Shown in pieces: positions 35,918 through 44,400 of a stretch of DNA of 46,365 bases. Numbering within the stretch: the first letter of the stretch is position 1; every line of letters starts with the position of its first letter. The stretch comes from Pontimonas sp. GTDB lineage: Bacteria; Actinomycetota; Actinomycetes; Actinomycetales; Microbacteriaceae. Below the pieces are notes generated by a model, which saw only the letters and a program-made list of their open reading frames with translations, made no database searches and had not been told where the DNA came from. Both the position numbers and the translations under genes were made by a program. The DNA is taken from assembly GCA_021741945.1 (NCBI GenBank), contig JAIOWV010000002.1, positions 1 to 46,365 on the forward strand. The letters are read 5' to 3'.

Positions 35918-36776
35918 CGCATTTTGCTGAAATCTCGGCCGCCCTGTGCGCGGCCTGGACGACACTCCCGCCAGAGGCGAGCCCGGCGAGGATGCCTGCG
36001 TTAAACGAGTCGCCTGCACCGGTGGGATCAACCATCTCCTCAATGGGTGCCGCCGGCACGTGCGTCAACGTGCCGTCCTCCCAGACGAGAGCCCCTTCAC
36101 TCCCCAAAGTCGCAACAACAACGGGGAAGCGCTTGGCCAGAATCCCGACCGCCTGAGGAACATCAGAAGCCCCAGAGAGAATCGCCGCCTCGTCTTCATT
36201 GCAACGGAGGATGTCTGCGCCTGCAATCAGGTCAACGAAGCGTTCGACCCCAAAGTCCTGAAGGAAACCCGATGATGATGCGTCCACCATCACCCGGCAC
36301 CCTGCGCTCTGTGCGCTCGTGATGAACGACGTCATCAGCTCCGGTGTGTGGTGGTGGAAGATGCTGTAACCGGTGAGGTGAACCACACTGGCTGACTCCA
36401 ACAATGCCAGGGGGATTCGGGTTGGATCGAGTTCAGCATTGGCTCCGCGGTCACTCAGCATCGACCGTATTGCGCCCTCGACCACAATGACGATGGTCCC
36501 GGTGGCTAGCTGGGTATCGTGTTCGAGGTGAGCGGTCACCCCCGCCCCCGCAAACTCGACCTCAAAACGCTGCGCATCAAAATGCCCTACTCGACCAACG
36601 AAATCAACGTGAACACCCTCAGCGGCAAGCCAGACTGCGGTATTCGCTGCAGAGCCTCCGGATTCTCGCAGGATGCGCGCGGGGGTATCGGTGTTTGGCC
36701 GCAGGGGCATTTCCACCCTGGCAACCACATCATCAATCACATCGCCGACGACAAGAACTCTCGATTGGGTGCTCAT
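35892..36776 (-). CDS. psuK: PfkB-family kinase, probable pseudouridine kinase
   Basis: A PfkB/ribokinase-type sugar kinase, 294 residues. GGSAANTAVWLAAEGV near residue 40 is the substrate-binding glycine pair, and DPTGAGDSFNAGIL near residue 245 is the catalytic signature with its aspartate. It probably phosphorylates pseudouridine, because the ATG overlaps the psuG stop (ATGA) and the pair acts in sequence. Without that neighbour only a general PfkB call would be possible. Confidence 0.85.
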   Translation of the reverse strand: MSTQSRVLVVGDVIDDVVARVEMPLRPNTDTPARILRESGGSAANTAVWLAAEGVHVDFVGRVGHFDAQRFEVEFAGAGVTAHLEHDTQLATGTIVIVVEGAIRSMLSDRGANAELDPTRIPLALLESASVVHLTGYSIFHHHTPELMTSFITSAQSAGCRVMVDASSSGFLQDFGVERFVDLIAGADILRCNEDEAAILSGASDVPQAVGILAKRFPVVVATLGSEGALVWEDGTLTHVPAAPIEEMVDPTGAGDSFNAGILAGLASGGSVVQAAHRAAEISAKCVTQLGARP

Positions 36777-37681
36777 GAGCGATTGGCCCACGCGGTCGCA
36801 ATCTCGCAGCCGACTGCCACGTTATTGGTCACGAGGTCTAAGTTCACCCGCAGGCTTGCACCCCCCGAATTCTCCAAAACGTGCGCCAGCAAGAAAGGCG
36901 TGACCTCATTACCTCGGATGCCCTGCCGATCAGCGTCCTCGAGAGCTTCAGACAGCAGGCGATCATGAGTTGCCGGATCCCACTGCTGGCTCTCCGGCAC
37001 GGGGTTCGCGACCACAATGCCGGCGCGAAGTCCCAGGGAATCACGAGCCGCCATCACGTCTGCAATCTCTGCCGGCGTATCAAGCGACCACTCGAGTGAA
37101 AAAGCGCTCTCTCTCAACCAGAAGGCGGGAAACACGTTCGTCCGATAGCCAATGACCGGCACGCTCAAGGTTTCCAGCCGCTCGAGCGTTGCACCGATGT
37201 CAAGAATCGACTTCACGCCGGCGGACACCACAGTTATGGGTGAGCTTGCAAGGATCGACAAATCCGCTGACTCATCAAACGTCTCGCTGGCCCCTCTGTG
37301 AACCCCACCCAGACCACCGGTGGAGAAGACGCGCACGCCGGCCAGGCTCGCAAGATAAGCGGTGGAGGCAACAGTGGTCGCTCCCGAGCGCCCTGCGCCC
37401 ACCAGAACGGGCAGTTCGCGAACACTAGCCTTGGGAATTTCCTCGTGAGCAATCCGCTCAAGTTCCGCTTCAGTCAGGCCGACCGTCGGGATTCCGTCGA
37501 TCACAGCTACTGTTGCCGGCACCACGCCAGCGGCCCGAACTTGAGCCTCCCAGCGCTTAGCCGATTCAAGATTCTGGGGCCTTGGCAATCCGTGGGCGAT
37601 GATGGTGGATTCCAAAGCGAGAACCGGCAGGGAATGCTCAAGGGCATCCTGAACCTCCGGCGATAGCTTCACAATGCTCAC
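36773..37681 (-). CDS. psuG: pseudouridine-5'-phosphate glycosidase
   Basis: It splits pseudouridine 5'-phosphate into ribose 5-phosphate and uracil. It has 302 residues. Family features are LALESTIIAHGLPRPQN at the N-terminus, FSTGGLGGVHRGA and the lysine in SAGVKSILDIGATLERLETL, which should be the Schiff-base residue. GTG at 37681 was chosen because TACCCT ends 6 nt before it. A second GTG at 37672 with AGGGGGG upstream is a real alternative. It is coupled to psuK. The uracil produced could be recovered by the upp product encoded in this window. Confidence 0.93.
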   Translation of the reverse strand: MSIVKLSPEVQDALEHSLPVLALESTIIAHGLPRPQNLESAKRWEAQVRAAGVVPATVAVIDGIPTVGLTEAELERIAHEEIPKASVRELPVLVGAGRSGATTVASTAYLASLAGVRVFSTGGLGGVHRGASETFDESADLSILASSPITVVSAGVKSILDIGATLERLETLSVPVIGYRTNVFPAFWLRESAFSLEWSLDTPAEIADVMAARDSLGLRAGIVVANPVPESQQWDPATHDRLLSEALEDADRQGIRGNEVTPFLLAHVLENSGGASLRVNLDLVTNNVAVGCEIATAWANRS

Positions 37682-37693
37682 CCCCCTAGGGTA
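37679..37693 (-). promoter_or_regulatory. psuG -10 region with CsoR-like half-site
   Basis: On the minus strand ATACCCTAGGGGGGT contains the psuG -10 box TACCCT (37693-37688). It resembles an imperfect form of the ATACCCC-GGGGTAT core found 30 bp away in front of the divergent gene. Whether the same regulator binds both is unknown. Confidence 0.35.
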
Positions 37694-37711
37694 TTCGCCT
37701 TCTATGGAGGA

Positions 37712-37749
37712 ATAGGGACACAATACCCCCTGGGGTATAGTGTCCCTAT
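37712..37749 (+). promoter_or_regulatory. 38-bp palindromic operator overlapping the DUF4395 promoter and start
   Basis: The arms ATAGGGACAC and GTGTCCCTAT (37712-37721, 37740-37749) enclose ATACCCC-CT-GGGGTAT, with one A-A mismatch between the two parts. The core resembles the C-tract sites of CsoR/RcnR/CstR-family repressors, which sense copper, nickel/cobalt or persulfide. The -10 box TATAGT (37736-37741) is inside it and the ATG starts at 37748. Because the message should begin at the ATG, the repeat must act as DNA rather than RNA. Confidence 0.65.
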
Positions 37750-38317
37750 GGCGGAAACCTCAACCAAGGACCCGAGCTTTGGCGAACGAGTCGAGGGCTT
37801 CGACATTCCCGTGGTGAACGAGCGCGCGGTGCGGGCTTCGGCGGGAATCCTTTTCCTCGTAGGTTTCATCGCCGTCAACTACGCCTTCTACACCGGCGAC
37901 TTCCAACCAGTTCGTGGCTTCGGGCTCCTCTTCATGATCGACATGGGAATACGTATCGGGTTGGGCCACCGGTTCGCGCCCTCGATGGTGCTCGGCGCAC
38001 TGATCGTGCGCCGGCAACGCCCCGAGTGGGTTGGCGCACAACAGAAACTTCTGGCGTGGTCTCTGGGATTTGGTATGGCCTTCATCGCATGTCTTGGCAT
38101 GGGCTTCTTCGGAGTGCAGAACGAATACATGCTGCTGTTCTGCAGCTTCTGCCTTGCGCTGATGTTCTTGGAAGCAGCGTTTGGAATCTGCGTCGGGTGT
38201 GAGCTTTACCGGGTCTTTGCGAAGACCCCACCCCAGCTGTGTCCAGGCGATGTCTGCGACTACACACCACCCACAAGGCGTTCGCTATTTAGGAGTAGCC
38301 CTACAGCTGACTCCTGA
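37748..38317 (+). CDS. DUF4395 membrane protein
   Basis: A 189-residue membrane protein of the DUF4395 family. A soluble start (FDIPVVNERAVRASAGILF) leads into about four hydrophobic segments. The C-terminal region has paired cysteines, GICVGCELY and LCPGDVCDY, typical of this family. DUF4395 genes often accompany rhodanese/sulfurtransferase or thioredoxin-like genes, but none lies here. Function is not established, and a link to sulfur or metal stress is inferred from the CsoR/CstR-like operator. It is leaderless by the TATAGT-to-ATG spacing of 6 nt. It overlaps the convergent kynA by 17 bp. Confidence 0.87.
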   Translation: MAETSTKDPSFGERVEGFDIPVVNERAVRASAGILFLVGFIAVNYAFYTGDFQPVRGFGLLFMIDMGIRIGLGHRFAPSMVLGALIVRRQRPEWVGAQQKLLAWSLGFGMAFIACLGMGFFGVQNEYMLLFCSFCLALMFLEAAFGICVGCELYRVFAKTPPQLCPGDVCDYTPPTRRSLFRSSPTADS

Positions 38318-39134
38318 TGTCCCAGAGGTCTGGGAAGAAGGGGTTGAAGAGGGTGCTTGCTAAATAGGCAACACCGGCAGACCCTCCGGTTCCTTTCTTG
38401 CGCCCAATGGTCCGCTCCACCATCTTCACGTGGCGATAGCGCCACTCTCCCAAACCTTCGTCAAGATCCACGAGCGCTTCACACACCAGCGAGGATTCGG
38501 GGTCCGTGTGATGAAGCTTCACCAGCACCGCCTGGACATCCTCGCGAGCCTCCCATGGGGTGGTGACATCGCGATTAAGAACGTCAGAGGGCATCGCGTG
38601 CCCTCTAGCATTGCAGTAGGCAAGAGCTGAATCCCACACGCTCGGCCTCGACATCGCTGCTTCGACCGCAATCCGGGCAGGTGAACCTGGAACCAAGTGC
38701 TCGGCCATCTTCATGCCACTGCCGTGTTCCGCGTTCTCGCCCGCATAGTCGCGACGGCCAAGGACAGCCTCGAGCTCGCGGAACTGCGCTGACTGAAAAC
38801 CACTGGCTGAGGACAGGCGTGAGCGGAACGATTGGAACTGGAGAGGAGTCATGGTCTCCAGAACATCAATCTGGGCCACGCAAATCTTCATGATGGTGCG
38901 CACCCGTCCAAGAAGCGCAAGGGAGCGGTGGGTGTCACCGCTCTCTAGCGCAGGCTGTAGCGCGGCCAGCTCGTGAAGGATTTGCTGAAACCAGAGCTCA
39001 TAAACCTGGTGAATGGTTATGAAGAGGAGTTCGTCATGCTCAGGGCCCTCAGAAAGCGGCTTCTGCAGCGAGAGCAGCTCCTCCACTTTGAGGTAGCTCG
39101 TATAAGTAACGGCTTTCTCGTGAGAACCAGTCAT
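38301..39134 (-). CDS. kynA: tryptophan 2,3-dioxygenase
   Basis: A heme enzyme that opens the indole ring of tryptophan to N-formylkynurenine. It has 277 residues. Conserved parts are YTSYLKVEELLSLQKPLS, FITIHQVYELWFQQILHEL with the distal histidine, QSFRSRLSSASGFQS and the proximal heme histidine in EWRYRHVKMVERTIG, followed by GTGGSAGVAYL. The ATG shares a base with the kynU stop (TGATG), so the pair is coupled. Confidence 0.96.
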   Translation of the reverse strand: MTGSHEKAVTYTSYLKVEELLSLQKPLSEGPEHDELLFITIHQVYELWFQQILHELAALQPALESGDTHRSLALLGRVRTIMKICVAQIDVLETMTPLQFQSFRSRLSSASGFQSAQFRELEAVLGRRDYAGENAEHGSGMKMAEHLVPGSPARIAVEAAMSRPSVWDSALAYCNARGHAMPSDVLNRDVTTPWEAREDVQAVLVKLHHTDPESSLVCEALVDLDEGLGEWRYRHVKMVERTIGRKKGTGGSAGVAYLASTLFNPFFPDLWDIRSQL

Positions 39135-40447
39135 CAGGTCACTCGGCTTTCGTCTGGCGTCACATTCCGGTAGTCACCACTAGCCACTAGGTCACGCAGA
39201 CGGTTAAAGCCGTCCCACACCTCAACGTAGGAGGTGGCAAGTGGCGAGATAGCGAGCCTGATTGCACTGGGTTCCCGGTAATCGGGAACCACGTTCTTCA
39301 TTTTGCGAAGCGCCAGCGCAATCTGAGCGGCATCGGGATGAGTGATGATGATGTGGCCTCCGCGGTGGGCCGCTTCGCGGGGTGTTCCAAGTTCAAAGCC
39401 GAGGGGCACTAACCACTCATCAACGAGCGCGATCATGAGTTGTGTACCAAGCGCCGCTTTCGCTTCAATCGCCGTGATCCCCGCCCGCTCAATCATCTGG
39501 TAGCTGGATTGAACGGCCCGAATCCCGACGATGGAGGGACTTGCAACCTGGAAACCGCGGATATCAGCGGATTTCTCAAACCACGGCCCCATCACAAACT
39601 GGTCTCTCTGGGCAAACCATCCCTGGATGGGAACGTGAAGCTCGGCCTGGAGGGATTTCCGCACAAACAACCAGGCAGGTGATCCAGGACCTGAGTTGCC
39701 ATATTTGTAGGTGCAACCAACGGCAAGATCGATGTCGTTTCCATCAAAGTCCAAATCAATGGCACCACCGGCGTGGGAACAATCCCACAGCATGAAGGCT
39801 CCCGCGGCCTTCACAGCCCGTGAAATCTCACGAAGCTCTGGCCTGGCGCCAGAGCGGTAGTTGATGGCCTGCAGCGTGACCAGAGCGACGTCATCGTTCA
39901 AAAACGGTGCCAGTAGTTCAGCAGTCACTCGCTCGTCCTTGGCTGCAACAGACACAGCGCCAGGGCCACTGCTGCCATCGGTGTCGAGGGTTATGAGATT
40001 CAGACCGTGCTGAGCAGCGATGCCCTCAAGGATGTAGCGATCGGTCGGGAAGTTAGCGGAGTCAATGATGATTGTCTTTCGACCTGGCCTCGCTGAAATT
40101 GCCGCGAGGGCCAACTGGTAGAAGTTCATCGAGGTGGTGTCACACACCAGTGTTTGGCCGGGTCCTGTGCCCAAGGTGGCCCTGGCGAGAAGGTCGCCGG
40201 CAACCTGCGCTTCATCAATCCAGTGGGACCACCCACCAACAAGCTCCGTGCCCCACTCGCTGGTCAGAAAAGAGTTGACGGCCTCAACCGTCGCCAAGGG
40301 GAGGCGGCCCAGAGAGTTGCCATCCAAATAGCACTGGTCTGCATCCGCGTGAAAAAACTCCGCCCGAAACGGCGCTAGAGCGTCCTCCCGATCAAGGGCT
40401 TCAGCCGTCGATCGATCTGTTGGATTACCAGGAAAAGAATCAGCCAC
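39134..40447 (-). CDS. kynU: kynureninase
   Basis: A PLP enzyme that cleaves kynurenine to anthranilate and alanine. It has 437 residues. The PLP lysine is in AVGCTYKYGNSGPGSP. YLDGNSLGRLP near the N-terminus and LWDCSHAGGAIDLD are family motifs. GTG at 40447 has the -10 box TAAGCT 6 nt before it, so it is probably leaderless. The -10 lies in a CCAGC-(8 nt)-GCTGG inverted repeat (40452-40469) that could be an operator. It is the first gene of the kynU-kynA pair, 25 bp after pstB on the same strand. Confidence 0.95.
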   Translation of the reverse strand: MADSFPGNPTDRSTAEALDREDALAPFRAEFFHADADQCYLDGNSLGRLPLATVEAVNSFLTSEWGTELVGGWSHWIDEAQVAGDLLARATLGTGPGQTLVCDTTSMNFYQLALAAISARPGRKTIIIDSANFPTDRYILEGIAAQHGLNLITLDTDGSSGPGAVSVAAKDERVTAELLAPFLNDDVALVTLQAINYRSGARPELREISRAVKAAGAFMLWDCSHAGGAIDLDFDGNDIDLAVGCTYKYGNSGPGSPAWLFVRKSLQAELHVPIQGWFAQRDQFVMGPWFEKSADIRGFQVASPSIVGIRAVQSSYQMIERAGITAIEAKAALGTQLMIALVDEWLVPLGFELGTPREAAHRGGHIIITHPDAAQIALALRKMKNVVPDYREPSAIRLAISPLATSYVEVWDGFNRLRDLVASGDYRNVTPDESRVT

Positions 40448-40472
40448 TACGCCAGCTTACGCCGGCTGGTCA

Positions 40473-41282
40473 CTACCCGAAGCGCCCAGTGACGTAGTCG
40501 AGGGTCTTCTGGTTGGCAGGGCTCGAGAAGATCTTGTCGGTGCGATCGTGCTCAACCAACACACCGATCCGACTTCCCGCAGCGTCATCGGAGGCCACCG
40601 TGAAGAAGGCCGTCCTATCCGCCACACGAGCAGCCTGCTGCATGTTGTGGGTCACGATGACAATCGTGTAGTCCTTCTTAAGCTCGTTCATCAAGTCTTC
40701 GATCTTGAAGGTCGATACCGGGTCAAGGGCCGAGCAGGGCTCGTCCATCAAAATCACATCGGGCTGAACAGCAATCGCGCGGGCGATACACAAACGCTGT
40801 TGCTGGCCACCGGACATGCCAAAGGCGTTGTCTTTAAGGCGGTCCTTGACCTCATCCCAGAGGGCGGCACCGCGAAGGGCCTGCTCGACAATGTCGTCCA
40901 TGTTGCCTTTGACACCGAGCGTCTTCGGCCCAAAGGCGATGTTCTCGTAAATCGACTTGGGGAAGGGGTTTGGCTTCTGAAAGACCATTCCCACGGTCTT
41001 ACGAACCTGAACGGGGTCAACATCAGAGCCGTAGACATCCTGCCCGTGGTAGAGCACCTCGCCGGTGACCTTGGCGCCAGGGATCAAGTCATTCATCCGG
41101 TTGAGGCTGCGAAGAATTGTCGACTTGCCGCAGCCGGAGGGTCCAATCAGAGCGGTGATCTCGTTTTCGTAGATGGGCAGGTTCACGTTCTGCACGGCCA
41201 GATTGTCGCCGTAGTAGACAGAGACATCCTTCAGTGTAAAGACCTCGTTGGGCACTGTTTCCTCTCCAATGGGTACGTTCAT
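40473..41282 (-). CDS. pstB: phosphate ABC transporter ATP-binding protein
   Basis: The ATPase of the Pst high-affinity phosphate importer, 269 residues. Walker A is GPSGCGKST, the ABC signature is MSGGQQQRL, Walker B is VILMDEPCSALDP and the switch histidine is in VTHNM. ATG at 41282 was chosen because GGAGAGGG precedes it. A GTG six codons earlier is weaker. It is the last gene of pstSCAB, and no phoU follows. Confidence 0.97.
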   Translation of the reverse strand: MNVPIGEETVPNEVFTLKDVSVYYGDNLAVQNVNLPIYENEITALIGPSGCGKSTILRSLNRMNDLIPGAKVTGEVLYHGQDVYGSDVDPVQVRKTVGMVFQKPNPFPKSIYENIAFGPKTLGVKGNMDDIVEQALRGAALWDEVKDRLKDNAFGMSGGQQQRLCIARAIAVQPDVILMDEPCSALDPVSTFKIEDLMNELKKDYTIVIVTHNMQQAARVADRTAFFTVASDDAAGSRIGVLVEHDRTDKIFSSPANQKTLDYVTGRFG

Positions 41283-41293
41283 GATTCCCTCTC

Positions 41294-42235
41294 CTACCAC
41301 GTTCTCTCATAGCGGGCACGAAGCCAGATGGCAAATGAGTTGATCAAGATCAACACCGCCAACATCAGCAACACTCCCGCTGCAGCCAAAATTTGGAACT
41401 CTTCTTGAGGCCGTCCCGCGTACTGGTAAATCAGCACGGGCAGGGCCGAATATCCTCCCTCAAAGAAGTTCGGTGGGAACGTCACGAACGTGAGGGCTCC
41501 CACGAGCAGCAAAGGCGCGGCCTCGCCGATAGCGCGAGCAACGGCGAGGATGACACCAGTCAGCATTCCGGGAATCGCCGCAGGCAGCACCTGGAGCCAC
41601 ACGGCCTGCCAGCGGGTGGCGCCAAGAGCGAGGGAGCCTTCCAGAATGGACGATGGCACTGCCTTAATCGCTTCCCTCGATGCAAGGATCACCGTCGGTA
41701 AGACCAACAGCGCGATGGTTGCTGAACCAGCGGCTGCCACCAGTCCCAGATTGAACGGCCCTCTCACAAAGAACGCGAGGCCGAGGATGCCAAAGACGAT
41801 GGAGGGAACTCCAGCGAGGTTCTGAATGTTGAGCTCGATGAGTCGGTTCCACCACTTGGTCTTATCGGCAAACTGCTCCAGGTAGAGGGCAGCACCGGCT
41901 CCCAAGGGGATGATGATGGCAATAACACCACCGATGATCTGCAGGGTTCCCTGGATGGCGACGCTAAACCCAGCGGTCGCGCGGTTGACGGTGGAGGGTC
42001 CATTGAAAATTAGGTCCAGATCGAGGCGGGTGCGACCCTCGACGAACGCCCACGCCAAGATAGCCACAATCGCGACCATCGAAATGGTGAGGGCCAACAG
42101 CATGACGGACATGAAGAGAACACTCGAAACCTTGCCCTTGTTGTCGGTAGCAGCAAAGCGATTCTGAACCACCAAGCCTGCACCAGCTGCCGCGAAGCGG
42201 CCTCTGGCTGGCAGGTTGTTGAAGGAGTCAGCCAT
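41294..42235 (-). CDS. pstA: phosphate ABC transporter permease PstA
   Basis: One of the two permeases of the Pst importer, 313 residues with about six transmembrane segments. The EAA-type loop that contacts PstB appears as EGSLALGATRWQAVWLQVLPAAIPG. IQNLAGVPSIVFGILG is also typical. A soluble N-terminus of about 35 residues precedes the first helix. The ATG shares a base with the pstC stop. Confidence 0.96.
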   Translation of the reverse strand: MADSFNNLPARGRFAAAGAGLVVQNRFAATDNKGKVSSVLFMSVMLLALTISMVAIVAILAWAFVEGRTRLDLDLIFNGPSTVNRATAGFSVAIQGTLQIIGGVIAIIIPLGAGAALYLEQFADKTKWWNRLIELNIQNLAGVPSIVFGILGLAFFVRGPFNLGLVAAAGSATIALLVLPTVILASREAIKAVPSSILEGSLALGATRWQAVWLQVLPAAIPGMLTGVILAVARAIGEAAPLLLVGALTFVTFPPNFFEGGYSALPVLIYQYAGRPQEEFQILAAAGVLLMLAVLILINSFAIWLRARYERTW

Positions 42236-43185
42236 TAGTCGTAAACCTCGCGGAAGCGGTTGACGAAGCGGATGGCAATCATGTTCATGATGAGTGTGAT
42301 GGTGAACAACAGCGCGCCAACAGCGAAAATCGTGTCGTAGACAATCGATCCCACAGCAATTTCGCCGGTCGCGCGGCTTGCGATGTAGGCGGTCATTGTC
42401 TGGATTCCCTCAAACGGGTTGAAGTTAAGGCCTGGAGAACCAGCACCAGCGACCAACAGCACGATCATGGTCTCACCCACCGCGCGCGAAGCACCGAGGA
42501 CGAAAGCGGCAATGATCCCAGAGAAAGCCGCCGGGACTACCACGCGAAGTGCCACGCGCATCTTCCCGGCACCGAGGGCATAGGCACCCTCGCGCAAGGC
42601 TCTGGGCACTGAGCGCATCGCGTCATCGGCGACCGAAGAAATTAACGGAACGATGATTAATCCCACCGCAATGCCAGCGACACCGGTGGAGAACAGACCA
42701 CCCCAGGGAAGCCAAGGGGTCAAAGATTCAAGAAATGGCCTGAGCCAGAAGAAGGCGAATAGGCCGGTCGCGACGGTAGGGATGCCCTCGAGAACTTCGA
42801 GGATGGGCTTGATGGTCTTGCGAACGGGCTCTGGAGCGTATTCAGAGAGGTAAATGGCCGAGAGCAAGCCGAGCGGGATCGCGACCAGAAGGGCGGTGAT
42901 GACCACCATCAGGGTTCCCACAACAATGGGAATAACGCCGTACTGGGGCCGTGCATATCCAGGCGACCACTCGGTCGCTGTGAAGAATTCGACAATCGAA
43001 ATCTCTGTAAAAAATCGGGGAAGCGGCTGAAGAAGCGCGACAACGATGGCCGACGTTACAGCGATGGAAATTACTGCGGTGATGAAGAGAAAGGCGATGA
43101 TGACTTTTTCGCCGTAGTGGGGGTGTTCGGCGCGGAGCGAGACTCTACGAGCCCCACTCCGCGCCGACACCACAGATGAAGACAT
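42235..43185 (-). CDS. pstC: phosphate ABC transporter permease PstC
   Basis: The other permease of the Pst importer, 316 residues with about six transmembrane segments. LEGIPTVATGLFAFFW and the EAA-type loop REGAYALGAGKMRVALRVVVPAAFSG are diagnostic. GGGAGAT precedes the ATG. It lies 49 bp after pstS, and nothing was recognised in that gap. Confidence 0.96.
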   Translation of the reverse strand: MSSSVVSARSGARRVSLRAEHPHYGEKVIIAFLFITAVISIAVTSAIVVALLQPLPRFFTEISIVEFFTATEWSPGYARPQYGVIPIVVGTLMVVITALLVAIPLGLLSAIYLSEYAPEPVRKTIKPILEVLEGIPTVATGLFAFFWLRPFLESLTPWLPWGGLFSTGVAGIAVGLIIVPLISSVADDAMRSVPRALREGAYALGAGKMRVALRVVVPAAFSGIIAAFVLGASRAVGETMIVLLVAGAGSPGLNFNPFEGIQTMTAYIASRATGEIAVGSIVYDTIFAVGALLFTITLIMNMIAIRFVNRFREVYD

Positions 43186-43234
43186 TAGTTCAGATCTCCC
43201 AATCTCTCCATCGTCCCAATGTGATACAGACTAC

Positions 43235-44221
43235 CTAGCCAGCGAGTGCTGCGACAGCGGCAAGCTGCTCAGCCCTCTGGTCCTCGGTCAGTGCGACCAG
43301 ACCAGCTGCTGCTGCGATCTCTTCGTTGCGCTCCACCATGAAGGTGTAGAACGCGACGACCTCTTCGCGACCGAGTGCCGAAGCAGCAGGGAAGCTGTAG
43401 AGAGAGCGACCGAGCGGGGTGTAGGTACCAGCGAGCAGGTTGTCAATGGTGGGCTCGTTGCAGCCTTCACCACTGTCGATTGCCAGTGCCTTCACGGTGT
43501 CGGAGTACTCCTGGTAGAAGGAGAAGGGGATGAATGCCATGGCGCCGAGGCCACCAGAGACACCCTGAACAGCCTGGTTGTCGTCCTCACCGATGTTGTT
43601 GTAGTCGGTGCGAATGTTGCCGCCCTCGCCGTTGATTTCTTCGGTGAAGAAGTCAAAGGTTCCAGAGTCGGTTCCAGGACCGTAGAGGACGATGTCCTCG
43701 CCAGCCAGGTCTCCAGCGTCAACGCCTGGGATCTCGCCCCACGTTGCGATGGTGGAGTCAAGGTTCCAGATTGCGTTTAGAGCCTCAACCGAGATGCACT
43801 CGAGGGGGTTGTCCATGTTGACAACAACCGAGAGAGCGTCGTTTGCAACGGTGATGCGGGTGTACTCAATGCCGTTGTCAGCACAGAGAGCGGATTCCTC
43901 GTCCTTGATGTCACGCGAGGCGTTAGAGCCATCGGTCTCACCGTTACAGAACTTCTCGAATCCACCACCGGTACCGGAGATACCAACGGTCACGGCAACG
44001 CCGGGGTTCTCGTTCATGAAGAGCTCAGCAGCAGCCTCGGCGAAAGGGCCAACGGTGCTGGAGCCATCAAGCAAGATGGTGCCGGAAAGCGCGGGTGCTT
44101 CCTCGACTGCGGGTGCCTCAGCTGCGGGTGCCTCAGCTTCTTCGGCTGCGCCTGCACATGCAGACAGAACCAATAGTCCGGCAGCTGCGAGAGCGGCCGA
44201 AGCAATGAAGTTTTTCTTCAC
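43235..44221 (-). CDS. pstS: phosphate-binding lipoprotein PstS
   Basis: The extracellular phosphate-binding protein of the Pst importer, 328 residues. A lipoprotein signal peptide is clear (KKNFIASAALAAAGLLVLSAC, lipobox LSAC). An Ala/Glu/Pro-rich linker follows, then the phosphate-binding segments ILLDGSSTVGPFAEA and SGTGGGFEKFCNGETD. GTG at 44221 was chosen because it starts the signal peptide and AGGAGAAA precedes it. The longer frame upstream is untranslated leader with two hairpins. Confidence 0.96.
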   Translation of the reverse strand: MKKNFIASAALAAAGLLVLSACAGAAEEAEAPAAEAPAVEEAPALSGTILLDGSSTVGPFAEAAAELFMNENPGVAVTVGISGTGGGFEKFCNGETDGSNASRDIKDEESALCADNGIEYTRITVANDALSVVVNMDNPLECISVEALNAIWNLDSTIATWGEIPGVDAGDLAGEDIVLYGPGTDSGTFDFFTEEINGEGGNIRTDYNNIGEDDNQAVQGVSGGLGAMAFIPFSFYQEYSDTVKALAIDSGEGCNEPTIDNLLAGTYTPLGRSLYSFPAASALGREEVVAFYTFMVERNEEIAAAAGLVALTEDQRAEQLAAVAALAG

Positions 44222-44248
44222 TGGTGTTTCTCCTCTTGGGCTTGGTGT

Positions 44249-44288
44249 GGACAGGAATTTCTGTCCTGCCCTCAGGGTTGTGAGGGCA
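44249..44288 (-). promoter_or_regulatory. two abutting hairpins in the pstS leader
   Basis: TGCCCTCA-(6 nt)-TGAGGGCA, a perfect 8-bp stem at 44267-44288, is immediately followed in the mRNA by GGACAG-(6 nt)-CTGTCC, a 6-bp stem at 44249-44266, with no base between them. They could stack coaxially. The second ends 27 nt before the start codon. Function is unknown, with mRNA stabilisation or regulation possible. Confidence 0.5.
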
Positions 44289-44310
44289 CCTAGACAACAA
44301 GTAGTCGCAT

Positions 44311-44340
44311 GGTTAACAACAGGCAAACAATCCAGCAAAC
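44311..44340 (-). promoter_or_regulatory. direct repeats upstream of pstS, possible PHO box
   Basis: On the minus strand GTTTGCT, GTTTGCC and GTTAACC follow one another at spacings of 12 and 11 bp. Phosphate regulators of the PhoP/RegX3 type bind 11-bp direct repeats in actinobacteria, and pstS is their classic target. The repeats are imperfect, so this is a candidate only. Confidence 0.35.
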
Positions 44341-44400
44341 CCTCATCCAGTGGTCGAGTCACCTAGTCTGGAAACTCCCGACATCACCGCGAGGACTCTT

